Assembly (NCBI GenBank): GCA_963695155.1
Contig: CAVOGD010000007.1
Location: 310,001 to 374,000, forward strand
Reading direction: 5' to 3'
Length of the DNA stretch: 64,000 nt
Source: SG8-30 sp963695155
Lineage (GTDB): Bacteria; Pseudomonadota; Gammaproteobacteria; Steroidobacterales; Steroidobacteraceae
The notes below the pieces were generated by a model. It was not told where the DNA came from. It ran no database searches and was given only the letters and a program-made list of their open reading frames with translations. This document shows, in pieces, positions 8,060 through 18,758 of this stretch; the stretch's first letter is position 1, and each line of letters starts with the position of its first letter. The translations under genes and the position numbers were made by a program.

Positions 8060-8254
8060 TCAGGCCGATTCGTCGGGCGGCGTCTTGTCCTGCCCGGCCT
8101 GGATCCGCTCGTAGATCTCTTCGCGGTGGACGGTCACGTGTTTCGGCGCACGCACTCCGATCCGGACCTGGTTGCCCTTGACGCCCAGGATCGTCACGGC
8201 GACCTCGTCACCGATGATCAGTGCTTCGCCGACACGTCTGGTGAGAATCAGCAT
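8060..8254 (-). CDS. csrA: Carbon storage regulator CsrA
   Basis: 64 residues starting MLILTRR, the invariant CsrA start; longer in-frame extensions do not belong to the family. CsrA is a homodimeric RNA-binding protein that binds GGA sites in mRNA leaders and represses or stabilises messages. The RNA-binding strand LTRRVGE and the VHREEIYERIQ helix are intact. It lies between lysC and tRNA-Ser, as in many gammaproteobacteria. A palindrome with a TATACT-like element lies 53-72 nt upstream and is the likely promoter region. Confidence 0.96.
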   Translation of the reverse strand: MLILTRRVGEALIIGDEVAVTILGVKGNQVRIGVRAPKHVTVHREEIYERIQAGQDKTPPDESA

Positions 8255-8306
8255 GGTGCCTGGCCGTGTCTCGCCGCGGCCGGCCCCGCGGGACCGGCCG
8301 AGGCGT

Positions 8307-8326
8307 GGGGTATAAGTATATACCCC
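8307..8326 (-). promoter_or_regulatory. Palindrome overlapping probable csrA -10 region
   Basis: A perfect inverted repeat GGGGTATA-AGTA-TATACCCC lies in the lysC-csrA gap. Read on the minus strand it contains TATACT (8320-8315), a good -10 hexamer, but no convincing -35 is at the right distance. It could be an operator or an activator-dependent promoter. Confidence 0.4.
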
Positions 8327-8362
8327 TAGGCCGACCTGCCGCGTTTCGGCCAACGGCCGCGG

Positions 8363-9595
8363 TCAGGTGGACGGTTCTTGGCTCCCGGACAGGCCGAAAG
8401 CCGCGTGCAGCGCCCGCACCGCGCGCTCGAGTTCCGCCTCGCCCACCAGCACGCTGATCTTGATCTCGGAGGTCGACACCAGTCGCACGTCGATGGCCTC
8501 CCGGGCCAGCGCCTCGAACAGGCGCGTCGCGACGCCCGCATGCGAGCGCATGCCGGACCCGACCACGGCCAGCTTGGCCACGCGGTCATTGCCCGCGACG
8601 GAGGCGCCCTGGTGCCGGACCGCGACGGGCTGCACCAGCGCCATGGCGCGGGCGTAATCCTCGCGCGGCACGGTGAAGCTCAGGTCCACCTGGCCGTTGC
8701 GCGGCGCCGTCAGCACGATCATGTCCAGTTCGATGTCCGCCTCGGACACGGGCCTGAGCAGCTCGTGCACCATGCCCGGACGGTCCGGCAGGCCGCTCAG
8801 CGCCACCTGCGCCTCGTCCCGGTTGAAGGCAATGCCGGATACCACCGGTGTTTCCACTGCGCGGTCCTCCCTGGTGATCAGCGTACCCGGTCCCGGCCGG
8901 AAGCTCGACAGCACGCGCAGCCGCACGCCGTGCCGCGCCGCGAACTCGACCGCGCGCAGGTGCAGCACGCGCGACCCCTGCCCGGCCAGTTCCAGCATCT
9001 CCTCGAAGCTGACGCTGTCCAGCCGGCGGGCGTCGGGCACGACCCGCGGGTCGGCCGTGTAGACACCATCCACGTCGGTGAGGATCTGGCACTCGTCGGC
9101 GCCCAGCGCGACGGCCAGCGCCACCGCGCTGGTGTCCGAGCCGCCGCGGCCGATGGTGGTGACCGAGCCGTCCGGTGCGCGGCCCTGGAAGCCGGTGAAG
9201 ACGGGCACGATGCCCGCCTCGAGATCCGCGCGCAGACCGGCCGCCTCGATCGCGGTGATGCGCGCGCGGCCGTGCGCCGGCGTAGTCGTCAGCGGCAGCT
9301 GCAGGGCGTTGTAGGAGCGCGCCGCACAGCCGCGGTCGTTGAGCGCCATGGCCAGCAGCGCGCAGGACACGATCTCGCCGCTTGCCAGCAGGGCATCCAG
9401 CTCGCGCGGCGCCGGGTCCGGCGACAGCTCGCGGGCGAGGTCAACCAGTCGGTCCGTGGAGTCGCCCATCGCGGACACGACCACCGCCACCTGGTGGCCG
9501 TCGGCCCGGCAGGCGGCGACCTGCTGGGCCACCGCCTGGATGCGCGCGACGGAGCCGACCGATGTGCCGCCGTATTTCTGGACGATCAGCGCCAT
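8363..9595 (-). CDS. lysC: Aspartate kinase
   Basis: 410 residues, the usual length of a monofunctional class II aspartokinase. It phosphorylates aspartate at the entry of the lysine, threonine, methionine and diaminopimelate pathway. The N-terminal kinase signature VQKYGGTSVGS (5-15), the GRGGSDTSAVALA nucleotide-site segment (about 148-160) and two C-terminal ACT domains (about 265-400, with SGIAFNRDEAQVAL and KLAVVGSGM) are all present, so feedback inhibition is expected. Lies 51 nt downstream of alaS and 108 nt before csrA on the same strand, the conserved order. Confidence 0.96.
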   Translation of the reverse strand: MALIVQKYGGTSVGSVARIQAVAQQVAACRADGHQVAVVVSAMGDSTDRLVDLARELSPDPAPRELDALLASGEIVSCALLAMALNDRGCAARSYNALQLPLTTTPAHGRARITAIEAAGLRADLEAGIVPVFTGFQGRAPDGSVTTIGRGGSDTSAVALAVALGADECQILTDVDGVYTADPRVVPDARRLDSVSFEEMLELAGQGSRVLHLRAVEFAARHGVRLRVLSSFRPGPGTLITREDRAVETPVVSGIAFNRDEAQVALSGLPDRPGMVHELLRPVSEADIELDMIVLTAPRNGQVDLSFTVPREDYARAMALVQPVAVRHQGASVAGNDRVAKLAVVGSGMRSHAGVATRLFEALAREAIDVRLVSTSEIKISVLVGEAELERAVRALHAAFGLSGSQEPST

Positions 9596-9646
9596 GAGGC
9601 CGCCATTGTCGCGGCACGAGGGGCGTACGGGAAGGGCTGAGGCGCG

Positions 9647-12276
<2,630 letters not shown>

Positions 12277-12280
<4 letters not shown>

Positions 12281-12783
12281 TCGTCCAGCTCGATGTCGTT
12301 GCCGAGGGCGGCGCGAACCTGCTCGGCGCTGAAGCCCCGCTGCTGCAGGAAACGCGCCTGGCGGCCGCGCTCCTTCCAGTCCTTCGGCACCGCGTCGCCG
12401 AAGCGCCGCTGCCGCACGCGCAGGCAACGCTCGCGCCACGCCGGGGCACGCGCCTCCACGGCGCGCTCCACGATCGCGGCGGGTACGCCTAAGCGCTCGA
12501 GGTCGTGCGCGATGCGCACCGGACCCTGGCCGCGCCCCGCGTGCCAGTCCACATAGTGCCCCGCGTAACGCTCGTCGTCGACGAGCCGCTCGCCGCCCAG
12601 CGCCTGCACGACCACGGCGGCCGTACCGGGCGCCGCGCCGCGCGCGACGAGCCGCGCGCCCAGTTCGGCCGCGCAGTAGTCGCGGCGGTTCAGCAGCCTG
12701 AGCGCAGCCAGGCGCGCCGCCGTCGCGTCGTCCGGCGCCGCGGCCGGCCGTCGCCGGCGCTCAGGCTTCCGCCGCAGCACCAC
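12277..12783 (-). CDS. recX: Regulatory protein RecX
   Basis: 168 residues, normal for RecX, which binds RecA filaments and inhibits recombinase activity. The three repeated helical modules are seen as LAALRLLNRRDYCAAELGARLVARG, DERYAGHYVDWHAGRGQGPVRI and DWKERGRQARFLQQRGFSAEQVRAAL. Its ATG lies inside the last codons of recA (23-nt overlap), so it is probably translated from the recA message by readthrough or reinitiation, as in other gammaproteobacteria. Confidence 0.92.
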
Positions 12784-13795
12784 CTTCCGCAGCCGCCGCG
12801 CGGACCTTCGGCAGCAGCCTCGCGCGCAGCGCTGCGTCGATCTCCGCGGCCATTTCCTTGTGTTCGATCAGGTAGTTGCGCACGTTGTCCTTGCCCTGTC
12901 CGATGCGCTCGCCATTGTACGAGTACCAGGACCCGGACTTCTCCACGAGGCCGTGCACCACGCCCAGGTCGATCAGCTCGCCCTCGCGCGAGATGCCCTT
13001 GCCGTAGATGATCTCGAATTCCGCCTCGCGGAACGGCGGCGAGACCTTGTTCTTCACGACCTTGACGCGGGTCTGGTTGCCGATGACCTCCTCGCCGCTC
13101 TTGATCATGCCGATGCGCCGGATGTCGAGCCGCACGGACGAGTAGAACTTCAGCGCGTTGCCGCCGCTGGTCGTTTCCGGGTTGCCGAACATCACGCCGA
13201 TCTTCATGCGGATCTGGTTGATGAACACGACCATCGTGTTGGAGCGCTTGATGTTGGCGGTCAGCTTGCGCAGCGCCTGCGACATGAGCCGGGCCTGCAG
13301 GCCGACCTGCATCTCGCCCATCTCGCCCTCGATCTCGGCCTTCGGCGTCAGCGCCGCCACCGAGTCGATGACCACGATGTCCACCGCGCCGGAGCGCACC
13401 AGCATGTCGGTGATCTCCAGCGCCTGCTCGCCCGTGTCCGGCTGCGACACCAGCAGGTCCTGCAGGTTGACGCCCAGGTTCTGCGCGTAGATCGGGTCGA
13501 GCGCGTGCTCCGCGTCCACGAACGCCGCCACGCCGCCGATCTTCTGCGCCTCGGCGATCGCCGACAGCATCATGGTGGTCTTGCCGGAGGCTTCCGGCCC
13601 GTAGATCTCCACGACGCGGCCGCGCGGCAGCCCGCCGACGCCCAGCGCAATGTCGAGGCCCAGCGAGCCGCTGGAAATGACCTCCGTCTCGGCCAGCGGC
13701 CCGGAGTCGCCGAGCTTCATGACCGAACCCTTGCCGAACTGCTTCTCGATCTGGCTGAGGGCCGCGGCCAGCGCTTTCTTCCGGTTGTCTTCCAT
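12761..13795 (-). CDS. recA: Recombinase RecA
   Basis: 344 residues. ATP-dependent strand-exchange protein and co-protease for LexA. Walker A GPEASGKTT (about 68-76), the ALKFYSSVRLDIRRIG signature and the RecA core are intact; the C-terminus is alanine-rich. The start at 13795 (MEDNRKKALAAALSQIEKQFGKG) has GGAAGGA upstream. I see no clear LexA box (CTGTN8ACAG) in the 100 nt upstream, though the promoter could be further out. Confidence 0.98.
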   Translation of the reverse strand: MEDNRKKALAAALSQIEKQFGKGSVMKLGDSGPLAETEVISSGSLGLDIALGVGGLPRGRVVEIYGPEASGKTTMMLSAIAEAQKIGGVAAFVDAEHALDPIYAQNLGVNLQDLLVSQPDTGEQALEITDMLVRSGAVDIVVIDSVAALTPKAEIEGEMGEMQVGLQARLMSQALRKLTANIKRSNTMVVFINQIRMKIGVMFGNPETTSGGNALKFYSSVRLDIRRIGMIKSGEEVIGNQTRVKVVKNKVSPPFREAEFEIIYGKGISREGELIDLGVVHGLVEKSGSWYSYNGERIGQGKDNVRNYLIEHKEMAAEIDAALRARLLPKVRAAAAEGGAAAEA

Positions 13796-13895
13796 CTCGT
13801 TCCTTCCCTTGCGAATGCCAGTGATTATTTCACATCCGACCCGCCGCCGCCGTGGCCCGATTAAGGCACGCGATGGTGGCAAATCAGCCTGGTGA

Positions 13896-14459
13896 TCAGT
13901 CTGCGGCAGCGGGTGGGTCAGGGGGCGACCCAGGCGCGGCCAGCGGCCAGCGCTCGATGACTGCGTAGCGCACCCCGCCCGGCACCGCCAGCGATTCGAC
14001 CAGCGTCAGGGCGGTGACCGGCCAGCGCACCGGCGTCAGGGCGGCTCCGGCGGCCGGCCGGACCACCTTGCGCGCCAGCGTGACGTGCGGCCGCCACGGG
14101 CGGGACTCGACCTCGAACGCGGCGCGGGCCAGCGCCGCGCCCAGGCTGCCGGCCAGTTGCGCGGCGGCCGCCGGCAGCGCCGACGGGACCGCCACCAGCA
14201 CCTGCGGCCGCGGCCAGTGCTCGACCCGGTCGAAGCACAGCTCGAAGGGCGCCGCGTCGAGGCGCTGCGCGGCGGCCCGCACCCGCGGCAGGTCCGCCTC
14301 GGCCACCGCGCCCAGGAACACCAGCGTGACGTGCAGCCGGGACGGCGGCACCGGCCGGCCGCCGCTGCCGCGCACCGGGTCGCGGCTGGCCTCGACCATG
14401 GCCTCGCGCGTGGGCCGGTGCGGCCAGCACGCGAAGAACAGCCGCCGGCTGGCCGTCAC
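13896..14459 (-). CDS. thpR: RNA 2',3'-cyclic phosphodiesterase
   Basis: 187 residues from a GTG that overlaps the pncC stop by 4 nt (GTGA). The 2H phosphoesterase family is shown by two HXTX motifs, HVTL in SRLHVTLVF (about residue 44) and HVTL in WRPHVTLARK (about residue 129), spaced as in LigT/ThpR. These enzymes open 2',3'-cyclic phosphates on RNA ends. The start RRLFFACWP matches family members that begin RLFFAL. Coupled with pncC. Confidence 0.88.
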   Translation of the reverse strand: MTASRRLFFACWPHRPTREAMVEASRDPVRGSGGRPVPPSRLHVTLVFLGAVAEADLPRVRAAAQRLDAAPFELCFDRVEHWPRPQVLVAVPSALPAAAAQLAGSLGAALARAAFEVESRPWRPHVTLARKVVRPAAGAALTPVRWPVTALTLVESLAVPGGVRYAVIERWPLAAPGSPPDPPAAAD

Positions 14460-14956
14460 GGCTCGAGCAGTCCCTTCAGCGCCGCCGCGGCCGACTGCCG
14501 CCGCACCGCGTCTCGTGCGCCGGAAAACACGAACCGCCGCGCGCGCACGGCGGTGCGGGCGCCGTCGCGGCGCGCCCACGCAATCCAGACCGTGCCCACG
14601 GGCTTGTCGGGGCTGCCGCCGTCCGGGCCGGCAATGCCGGTCACGGCGACGGTGGTGTCGGCGCGGCTGGCGTGCAACGCGCCCTGCGCCATCGCACGGG
14701 CCACCGGCTCGCTGACCGCGCCATGGCGCTTGATGAGGCCGGCCGGGACGCCGATGTCCTGGCGCTTGGCGCGGTCGCTGTAGGTCACCCAGCCGCGCTC
14801 GAACCAGGCCGAGCTGCCGGGCAGGTCGGTCACGCACTTGGCGATCAGCCCGCCGGTGCAGGACTCGGCCGTGGCCAGCACGCCGCCCCGCTTGAGCAGC
14901 TGCGCGGCGACCTGCCGCACCAGGCCGGCGAGCGCCGCGTTCGAGGCGCTGGCCAT
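14456..14956 (-). CDS. pncC: Nicotinamide-nucleotide amidase (CinA C-terminal type)
   Basis: 166 residues, a stand-alone CinA C-terminal domain. It deamidates nicotinamide mononucleotide to nicotinate mononucleotide in the pyridine-nucleotide salvage cycle. The hallmark ATAESCTGGLIAKCVTDLPG (about 29-48), VTYSDRAK, the HGAVSEPVA segment and VTGIAGPDGG are intact. The N-terminal molybdopterin-like domain of long CinA proteins is absent, as is usual in gammaproteobacterial PncC. It lies 4 nt downstream of the enoyl-CoA hydratase gene and overlaps thpR, so the three are probably co-transcribed. Confidence 0.92.
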   Translation of the reverse strand: MASASNAALAGLVRQVAAQLLKRGGVLATAESCTGGLIAKCVTDLPGSSAWFERGWVTYSDRAKRQDIGVPAGLIKRHGAVSEPVARAMAQGALHASRADTTVAVTGIAGPDGGSPDKPVGTVWIAWARRDGARTAVRARRFVFSGARDAVRRQSAAAALKGLLEP

Positions 14957-14960
14957 GGTC

Positions 14961-15734
14961 TCAGCCGGTGCCGGACGTCCGCGTGAAGTCCGGCGCCCGT
15001 TTCTCGAAGAACGCGGTGATGGCCTCGCGCACGTCCGGACCGCCGAGCCGCGACCCGAACACCTCGAGTTCCGTCGCGATCGTTTCCTGGATCAGCTTGG
15101 CCTGCGCGCGCTTCATGAGCCGCTTGCTGGCCTGCACCCCCTGCGGCGGCAGCGCGTTGAAGCGCTCCGCCTCGGCCAGCGCGTGGGCCAGCACCTGGTC
15201 CGCCGGCAGGACCGCATTGGCCAGGCCGAGGCGCACCGCCTCGTCGGCCGGGATCGGCTCGCCCAGCAGCAGCTTCTCCGCAGCCGGCGCATGGCCGAGG
15301 CGCAGCGGCAGGAGCAGGCTCGAGGCGAACTCCGGCACCAGCCCGAGCTTGACGAACGGCATGGACAGCGTGGCGCCGGCGGCCACGTACACGAGGTCGC
15401 AGTGCAGCAGCAGGGTCACGCCGATCCCCACCGCCGGCCCGGTCACCGCGGCGATCACGGGCTTGTCCACCCGGGTGAGCGCCGTCATGAAGCGGCGCGC
15501 CGGGATGTCCTGGCCGGCCGGCAGCGGCTTCAGGAAATCGGCCAGCTCGTTGCCCGCCGTGAAGATGCCGGGCTGGCCCGCGATCACGATGGCCCGGACG
15601 GACGCGTCGGCTTCGGCCGATTCGAGCCCCTCGGCCAGCTTCGCGTACATCTCCTGGCTCAGCGCATTGCGCTTTTCGGGGCGCGCGATCTCCAGCAGGG
15701 CGACGCCTTTGTTCACGTGGTAGCGGATGGTCAT
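14961..15734 (-). CDS. Enoyl-CoA hydratase/isomerase family protein
   Basis: 257 residues with the crotonase fold. The first oxyanion-hole segment is FTAGNELADFL (about 58-68) and the second is AAVTGPAVGIGVTLLLHCD (about 94-112). A glutamate lies at VPEFASS (about 134), but the Ala-Gly-Asn-Glu pattern fits the isomerase or PaaG-like side of the family better than a strict hydratase. These enzymes act on acyl-CoA thioesters in fatty-acid or aromatic breakdown. It heads a three-gene minus-strand unit with pncC and thpR, and is divergent from mutS. Specific substrate unknown. Confidence 0.85.
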   Translation of the reverse strand: MTIRYHVNKGVALLEIARPEKRNALSQEMYAKLAEGLESAEADASVRAIVIAGQPGIFTAGNELADFLKPLPAGQDIPARRFMTALTRVDKPVIAAVTGPAVGIGVTLLLHCDLVYVAAGATLSMPFVKLGLVPEFASSLLLPLRLGHAPAAEKLLLGEPIPADEAVRLGLANAVLPADQVLAHALAEAERFNALPPQGVQASKRLMKRAQAKLIQETIATELEVFGSRLGGPDVREAITAFFEKRAPDFTRTSGTG

Positions 15735-15975
15735 CAGCGGGGCTCCCGAATGGCCGAGGATGCGGCCCTTGCCAGCAGGGGATTATCGCACGCGCCGCGC
15801 GCTGCGCCGGTACCGCAGCAGGGGACCGGTTGCTAGACTGGCGCCAGGCGCCCGGAGGCGCGCACCTGCCCGAGCAGGCCCCAGCAGGACCAGCCGATGC
15901 CGAAACCCGACCCGTTCGCGGACCGCCTGGCGCTGCCCCCGGTGCCGGCCTGAAAGCCGGCCGCCGGATCCCGCC

Positions 15976-18471
15976 ATGACGCCGCGCAAGCCCAGGCCGC
16001 CCGCCACCGAGCCCCTGTTCGAGGGGCTGACCGAGCACACGCCGATGATGCAGCAGTACCTGCGCATCAAGGCCGGCAACCCCGACGTGCTGCTCTTGTA
16101 CCGAATGGGCGACTTCTACGAGATGTTCTACGACGATGCGCGGCGCGCCTCGCGGCTGCTCGACATCGTGCTGACGCAGCGCGGCGAATCGGCCGGCGAG
16201 CCGATCCCGATGGCCGGCGTGCCGGTGGACAAGCTGGACACCTACCTGGCGCGCCTGGTGCGGCGCGGCGAGTCGGTCGCGATCTGCGAGCAGGTCGGCG
16301 AGGTGGGCAAGGGCAAGGGACCGGTGGACCGCGAGGTCGTGCGCATCGTCACCCCCGGCACCGTCACCGAGGATGCGCTGCTTGAGGAACGGCGCGACAC
16401 GCTCCTGGCGTCGCTGTGCGTCGAGGCCGAGCGCTTCGGGCTGGCCTGGCTGGACCTGAGCGCCGGGCGCTTCACCGTGCTCGAGGCCGCCGGGCGCGAT
16501 GCGCTGGAAGCCGAGCTCGAGCGGCTGCGCCCGGCCGAGCTGCTGCTGCCCGAGGACCTCGCCGCGGCGCGCCTGGGCCTGGCCGAGGGCACGTTGCGAC
16601 GCCGGCCGCCGTGGCATTTCGAGGCCGATTCCGCGCTCAGGCAGCTGACCGCGCAGTTCGGGGTACGCGACCTGGCCGGTTTCGGCTGCGCCGACCTCAC
16701 GCTGGCGATCCGCGCGGCCGGGGCGCTGCTGGCCTACGTGCGCGACACGCAACGCTCGGCGCTGCCGCACCTGGCGGGGCTCGCCACCGAGGTGCGCGAG
16801 AGTGCGCTGCAGCTGGACGCGGCCACGCGCCGCAACCTCGAGCTGGAGCAGAGCCTGAGCGGGCGCCCGGAGGCCACGCTGGCCGGCGTGCTGGACCGCA
16901 CCGCCACGGCGATGGGCGGCCGCCAGCTGCGCCGCTGGATGCAGCGCCCGCTGCGCGACCGCGGCGAACTCGAGCGCCGCTATCACGCGATCGCGACGCT
17001 GATCGACAGCGGCCGGGTGCCGGGCATGCAACAGCGCCTGCGCCAGGTCGGCGACGTCGAGCGCATCCTGGCCCGCGTCGCGCTCAAGTCCGCCAAGCCG
17101 CGCGACCTCGCGGCCCTGCGTGCCGCGCTCGCGATGCTGCCGGCGGTGCACCGGGACCTCGACGCGCTGGACACGCCGCTGCTGGAGGGCGCGCGCGCCG
17201 CACTCGCGGCGCGGCCCGACCTGCAGCAGCTGCTCGAGCGCGCCATCGTGGCGGCGCCGCCGTACCTGGTGCGCGACGGAGGCGTGATCGGCGACGGTTA
17301 CGACAGCGAGCTCGACGAGCTGCGCTCCATCGCGACGGACACCGACAGCTGGCTGCTGGAATTCGAGAAACAGGAACGGCTGCGCACCGGGCTGGCGGCG
17401 CTGAAGCTCGGCTTCAACCGCGTGCAGGGCTACTTCATCGAGGTGCCGCGCGCGCAGGCCGAGCGCGTGCCCGCCGCGTATCACCGGCGCCAGACCATGA
17501 AGAGCGTCGAGCGCTTCGTGACGCCCGAGCTCAAGCAGTTCGAGGACAAGGTGCTGGGCGCCCGCGACCGCGCGCTGCAGCGCGAGAAGCAGCTCTACGA
17601 CGAGCTGCTCGAGCGGCTGATCGCGGAACTGGGCGACCTGCGCAGCATGACGGACGCGCTGACGCGGGTGGACGTGCTGGCCAACCTGGCCGAGCGGGCG
17701 GTTGCGCTCGACTACGTGCAGCCGCGGCTGACCGACGAGCCACGGATCGAGATCGAGGCCGGCCGGCACCCGGTGGTCGAGCGCATGCTGGACACGCCGT
17801 TCGTGCCGAACGACCTGCTGCTCGACGACGCCACGCGCATGCTGGTCATCACCGGCCCCAACATGGGCGGCAAGTCCACCTACATGCGGCAGGCGGCGCT
17901 GATCGTGATCCTGGCCGGGATGGGCAGCTTCGTGCCCGCGACGCGCGCGCTGATCGGGCCCATCGATCGCATCTTCACGCGCATCGGCGCCTCGGACGAC
18001 CTGGCGGGCGGCCGCTCGACCTTCATGGTGGAGATGACCGAGGCGGCGGTCATCCTCAACAACGCGACCGAGGCCAGCCTCGTGCTGATGGACGAGATCG
18101 GCCGCGGCACCAGCACCTACGACGGCCTGTCGCTGGCCTGGGCCAGCGCCAGCCACATCGCGCGCCGCATGCACGCGTTCACGCTGTTCGCGACGCACTA
18201 CTTCGAGCTGACCGCGCTGGCCGCGGAGATCGACGAGGTGGCCAACGTGCACCTCGACGCGACCGGGCACGGCGACGACCTGATCTTCCTGCACGCCGTC
18301 AAGCCCGGCCCGGCGAGCCGCAGCTACGGCCTGCAGGTCGCGCAACTGGCGGGCGTGCCGCGCGAGGTGATCGCGAGCGCCAAGCGGTTCCTGCAGACGC
18401 TGGAAGGAGGGGTCAGACCCCGAGGGGGTCAGACCCCGGATCTGGAGGCTGATCTGCGCGTCGGGCTCTGA
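15976..18471 (+). CDS. mutS: DNA mismatch repair protein MutS, 3' end interrupted by repeat element
   Basis: 831 residues as read. MutS recognises mismatches and small loops and recruits MutL. The mismatch-binding RMGDFYEMFYDDA (about 42-54), Walker A TGPNMGGKST and the DEIGRGTSTYDG segment are intact. The last 22 codons come from a palindromic repeat inserted at 18405; translation stops at a TGA within the repeat core. The true C-terminus (DLTIAARPGEALELLEATD ... KSKLQDG) follows after the repeat in another frame (to 18652). Removing 121 bp restores 851 residues. The lost tail corresponds to the tetramerisation region of E. coli MutS, so the dimeric mismatch-binding and ATPase core is kept. 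Confidence 0.95.
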   Translation: MTPRKPRPPATEPLFEGLTEHTPMMQQYLRIKAGNPDVLLLYRMGDFYEMFYDDARRASRLLDIVLTQRGESAGEPIPMAGVPVDKLDTYLARLVRRGESVAICEQVGEVGKGKGPVDREVVRIVTPGTVTEDALLEERRDTLLASLCVEAERFGLAWLDLSAGRFTVLEAAGRDALEAELERLRPAELLLPEDLAAARLGLAEGTLRRRPPWHFEADSALRQLTAQFGVRDLAGFGCADLTLAIRAAGALLAYVRDTQRSALPHLAGLATEVRESALQLDAATRRNLELEQSLSGRPEATLAGVLDRTATAMGGRQLRRWMQRPLRDRGELERRYHAIATLIDSGRVPGMQQRLRQVGDVERILARVALKSAKPRDLAALRAALAMLPAVHRDLDALDTPLLEGARAALAARPDLQQLLERAIVAAPPYLVRDGGVIGDGYDSELDELRSIATDTDSWLLEFEKQERLRTGLAALKLGFNRVQGYFIEVPRAQAERVPAAYHRRQTMKSVERFVTPELKQFEDKVLGARDRALQREKQLYDELLERLIAELGDLRSMTDALTRVDVLANLAERAVALDYVQPRLTDEPRIEIEAGRHPVVERMLDTPFVPNDLLLDDATRMLVITGPNMGGKSTYMRQAALIVILAGMGSFVPATRALIGPIDRIFTRIGASDDLAGGRSTFMVEMTEAAVILNNATEASLVLMDEIGRGTSTYDGLSLAWASASHIARRMHAFTLFATHYFELTALAAEIDEVANVHLDATGHGDDLIFLHAVKPGPASRSYGLQVAQLAGVPREVIASAKRFLQTLEGGVRPRGGQTPDLEADLRVGL

Positions 18472-18520
18472 CCCTGCGCTTCCGGGGTCTGACCCTGCGC
18501 AGCAGGGTCTGACCCCTCCT
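18405..18520. repeat. Palindromic repeat, copy 1 (inserted in mutS)
   Basis: 116 bp. It begins AGGAGGGGTCAGACCC and ends with the exact inverse GGGTCTGACCCCTCCT; between lie further copies of GGGGTC(A/T)GACCC. It is flanked on both sides by CTGGA (18400-18404 and 18521-18525), which looks like a 5-bp target duplication. No open frame of note, so it must be mobilised in trans if it moves. Resembles REP/MITE-type elements. Confidence 0.9.
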
Positions 18521-18652
18521 CTGGACCTCACCATCGCCGCTCGCCCCGGCGAAGCGCTCGAACTGCTGGAGGCGACGGATCCGGATCGCCTCACGCCGCG
18601 CGAGGCGCTGGCGCTGCTGTACGAGCTGAAGTCGAAGCTGCAGGACGGTTAG
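18521..18652 (+). pseudogene. mutS: Displaced 3' end of mutS
   Basis: Starting in the second CTGGA copy, the frame reads LDLTIAARPGEALELLEATD and ends ALALLYELKSKLQDG with TAG at 18650-18652. It matches the usual MutS C-terminal helix pair (compare the LTPRQALEWIYRLKSLV-like end of E. coli MutS). It is out of frame with the upstream gene because of the 121-bp insertion (element plus duplicated CTGGA). No start codon or ribosome site suggests independent translation. Confidence 0.88.
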
Positions 18653-18681
18653 CCGGAAGGCGGGTGCCGTCGTCGATGACC

Positions 18682-18758
18682 AGGAGGAGTCAGACCCCTG
18701 CGGGGTCAGACTCCTGTCTCGGTCCGGGGTCTGACCCCCTCGGGGTCTGACCCCTCCT
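18682..18758. repeat. Palindromic repeat, copy 2 (at hydrolase 3' end)
   Basis: 77 bp: AGGAGGAGTCAGACCCC, TGCGGGGTCAGACTCCT, a short spacer, then two GGGGTCTGACCCC cores ending in CCTCCT. The flanks TGACC and TGAAC agree at four of five positions, possibly a decayed target duplication. The leftward hydrolase gene reads 17 codons into it and stops at a TGA in the core. Its first 33 bp are repeated exactly in copy 4. Confidence 0.85.
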
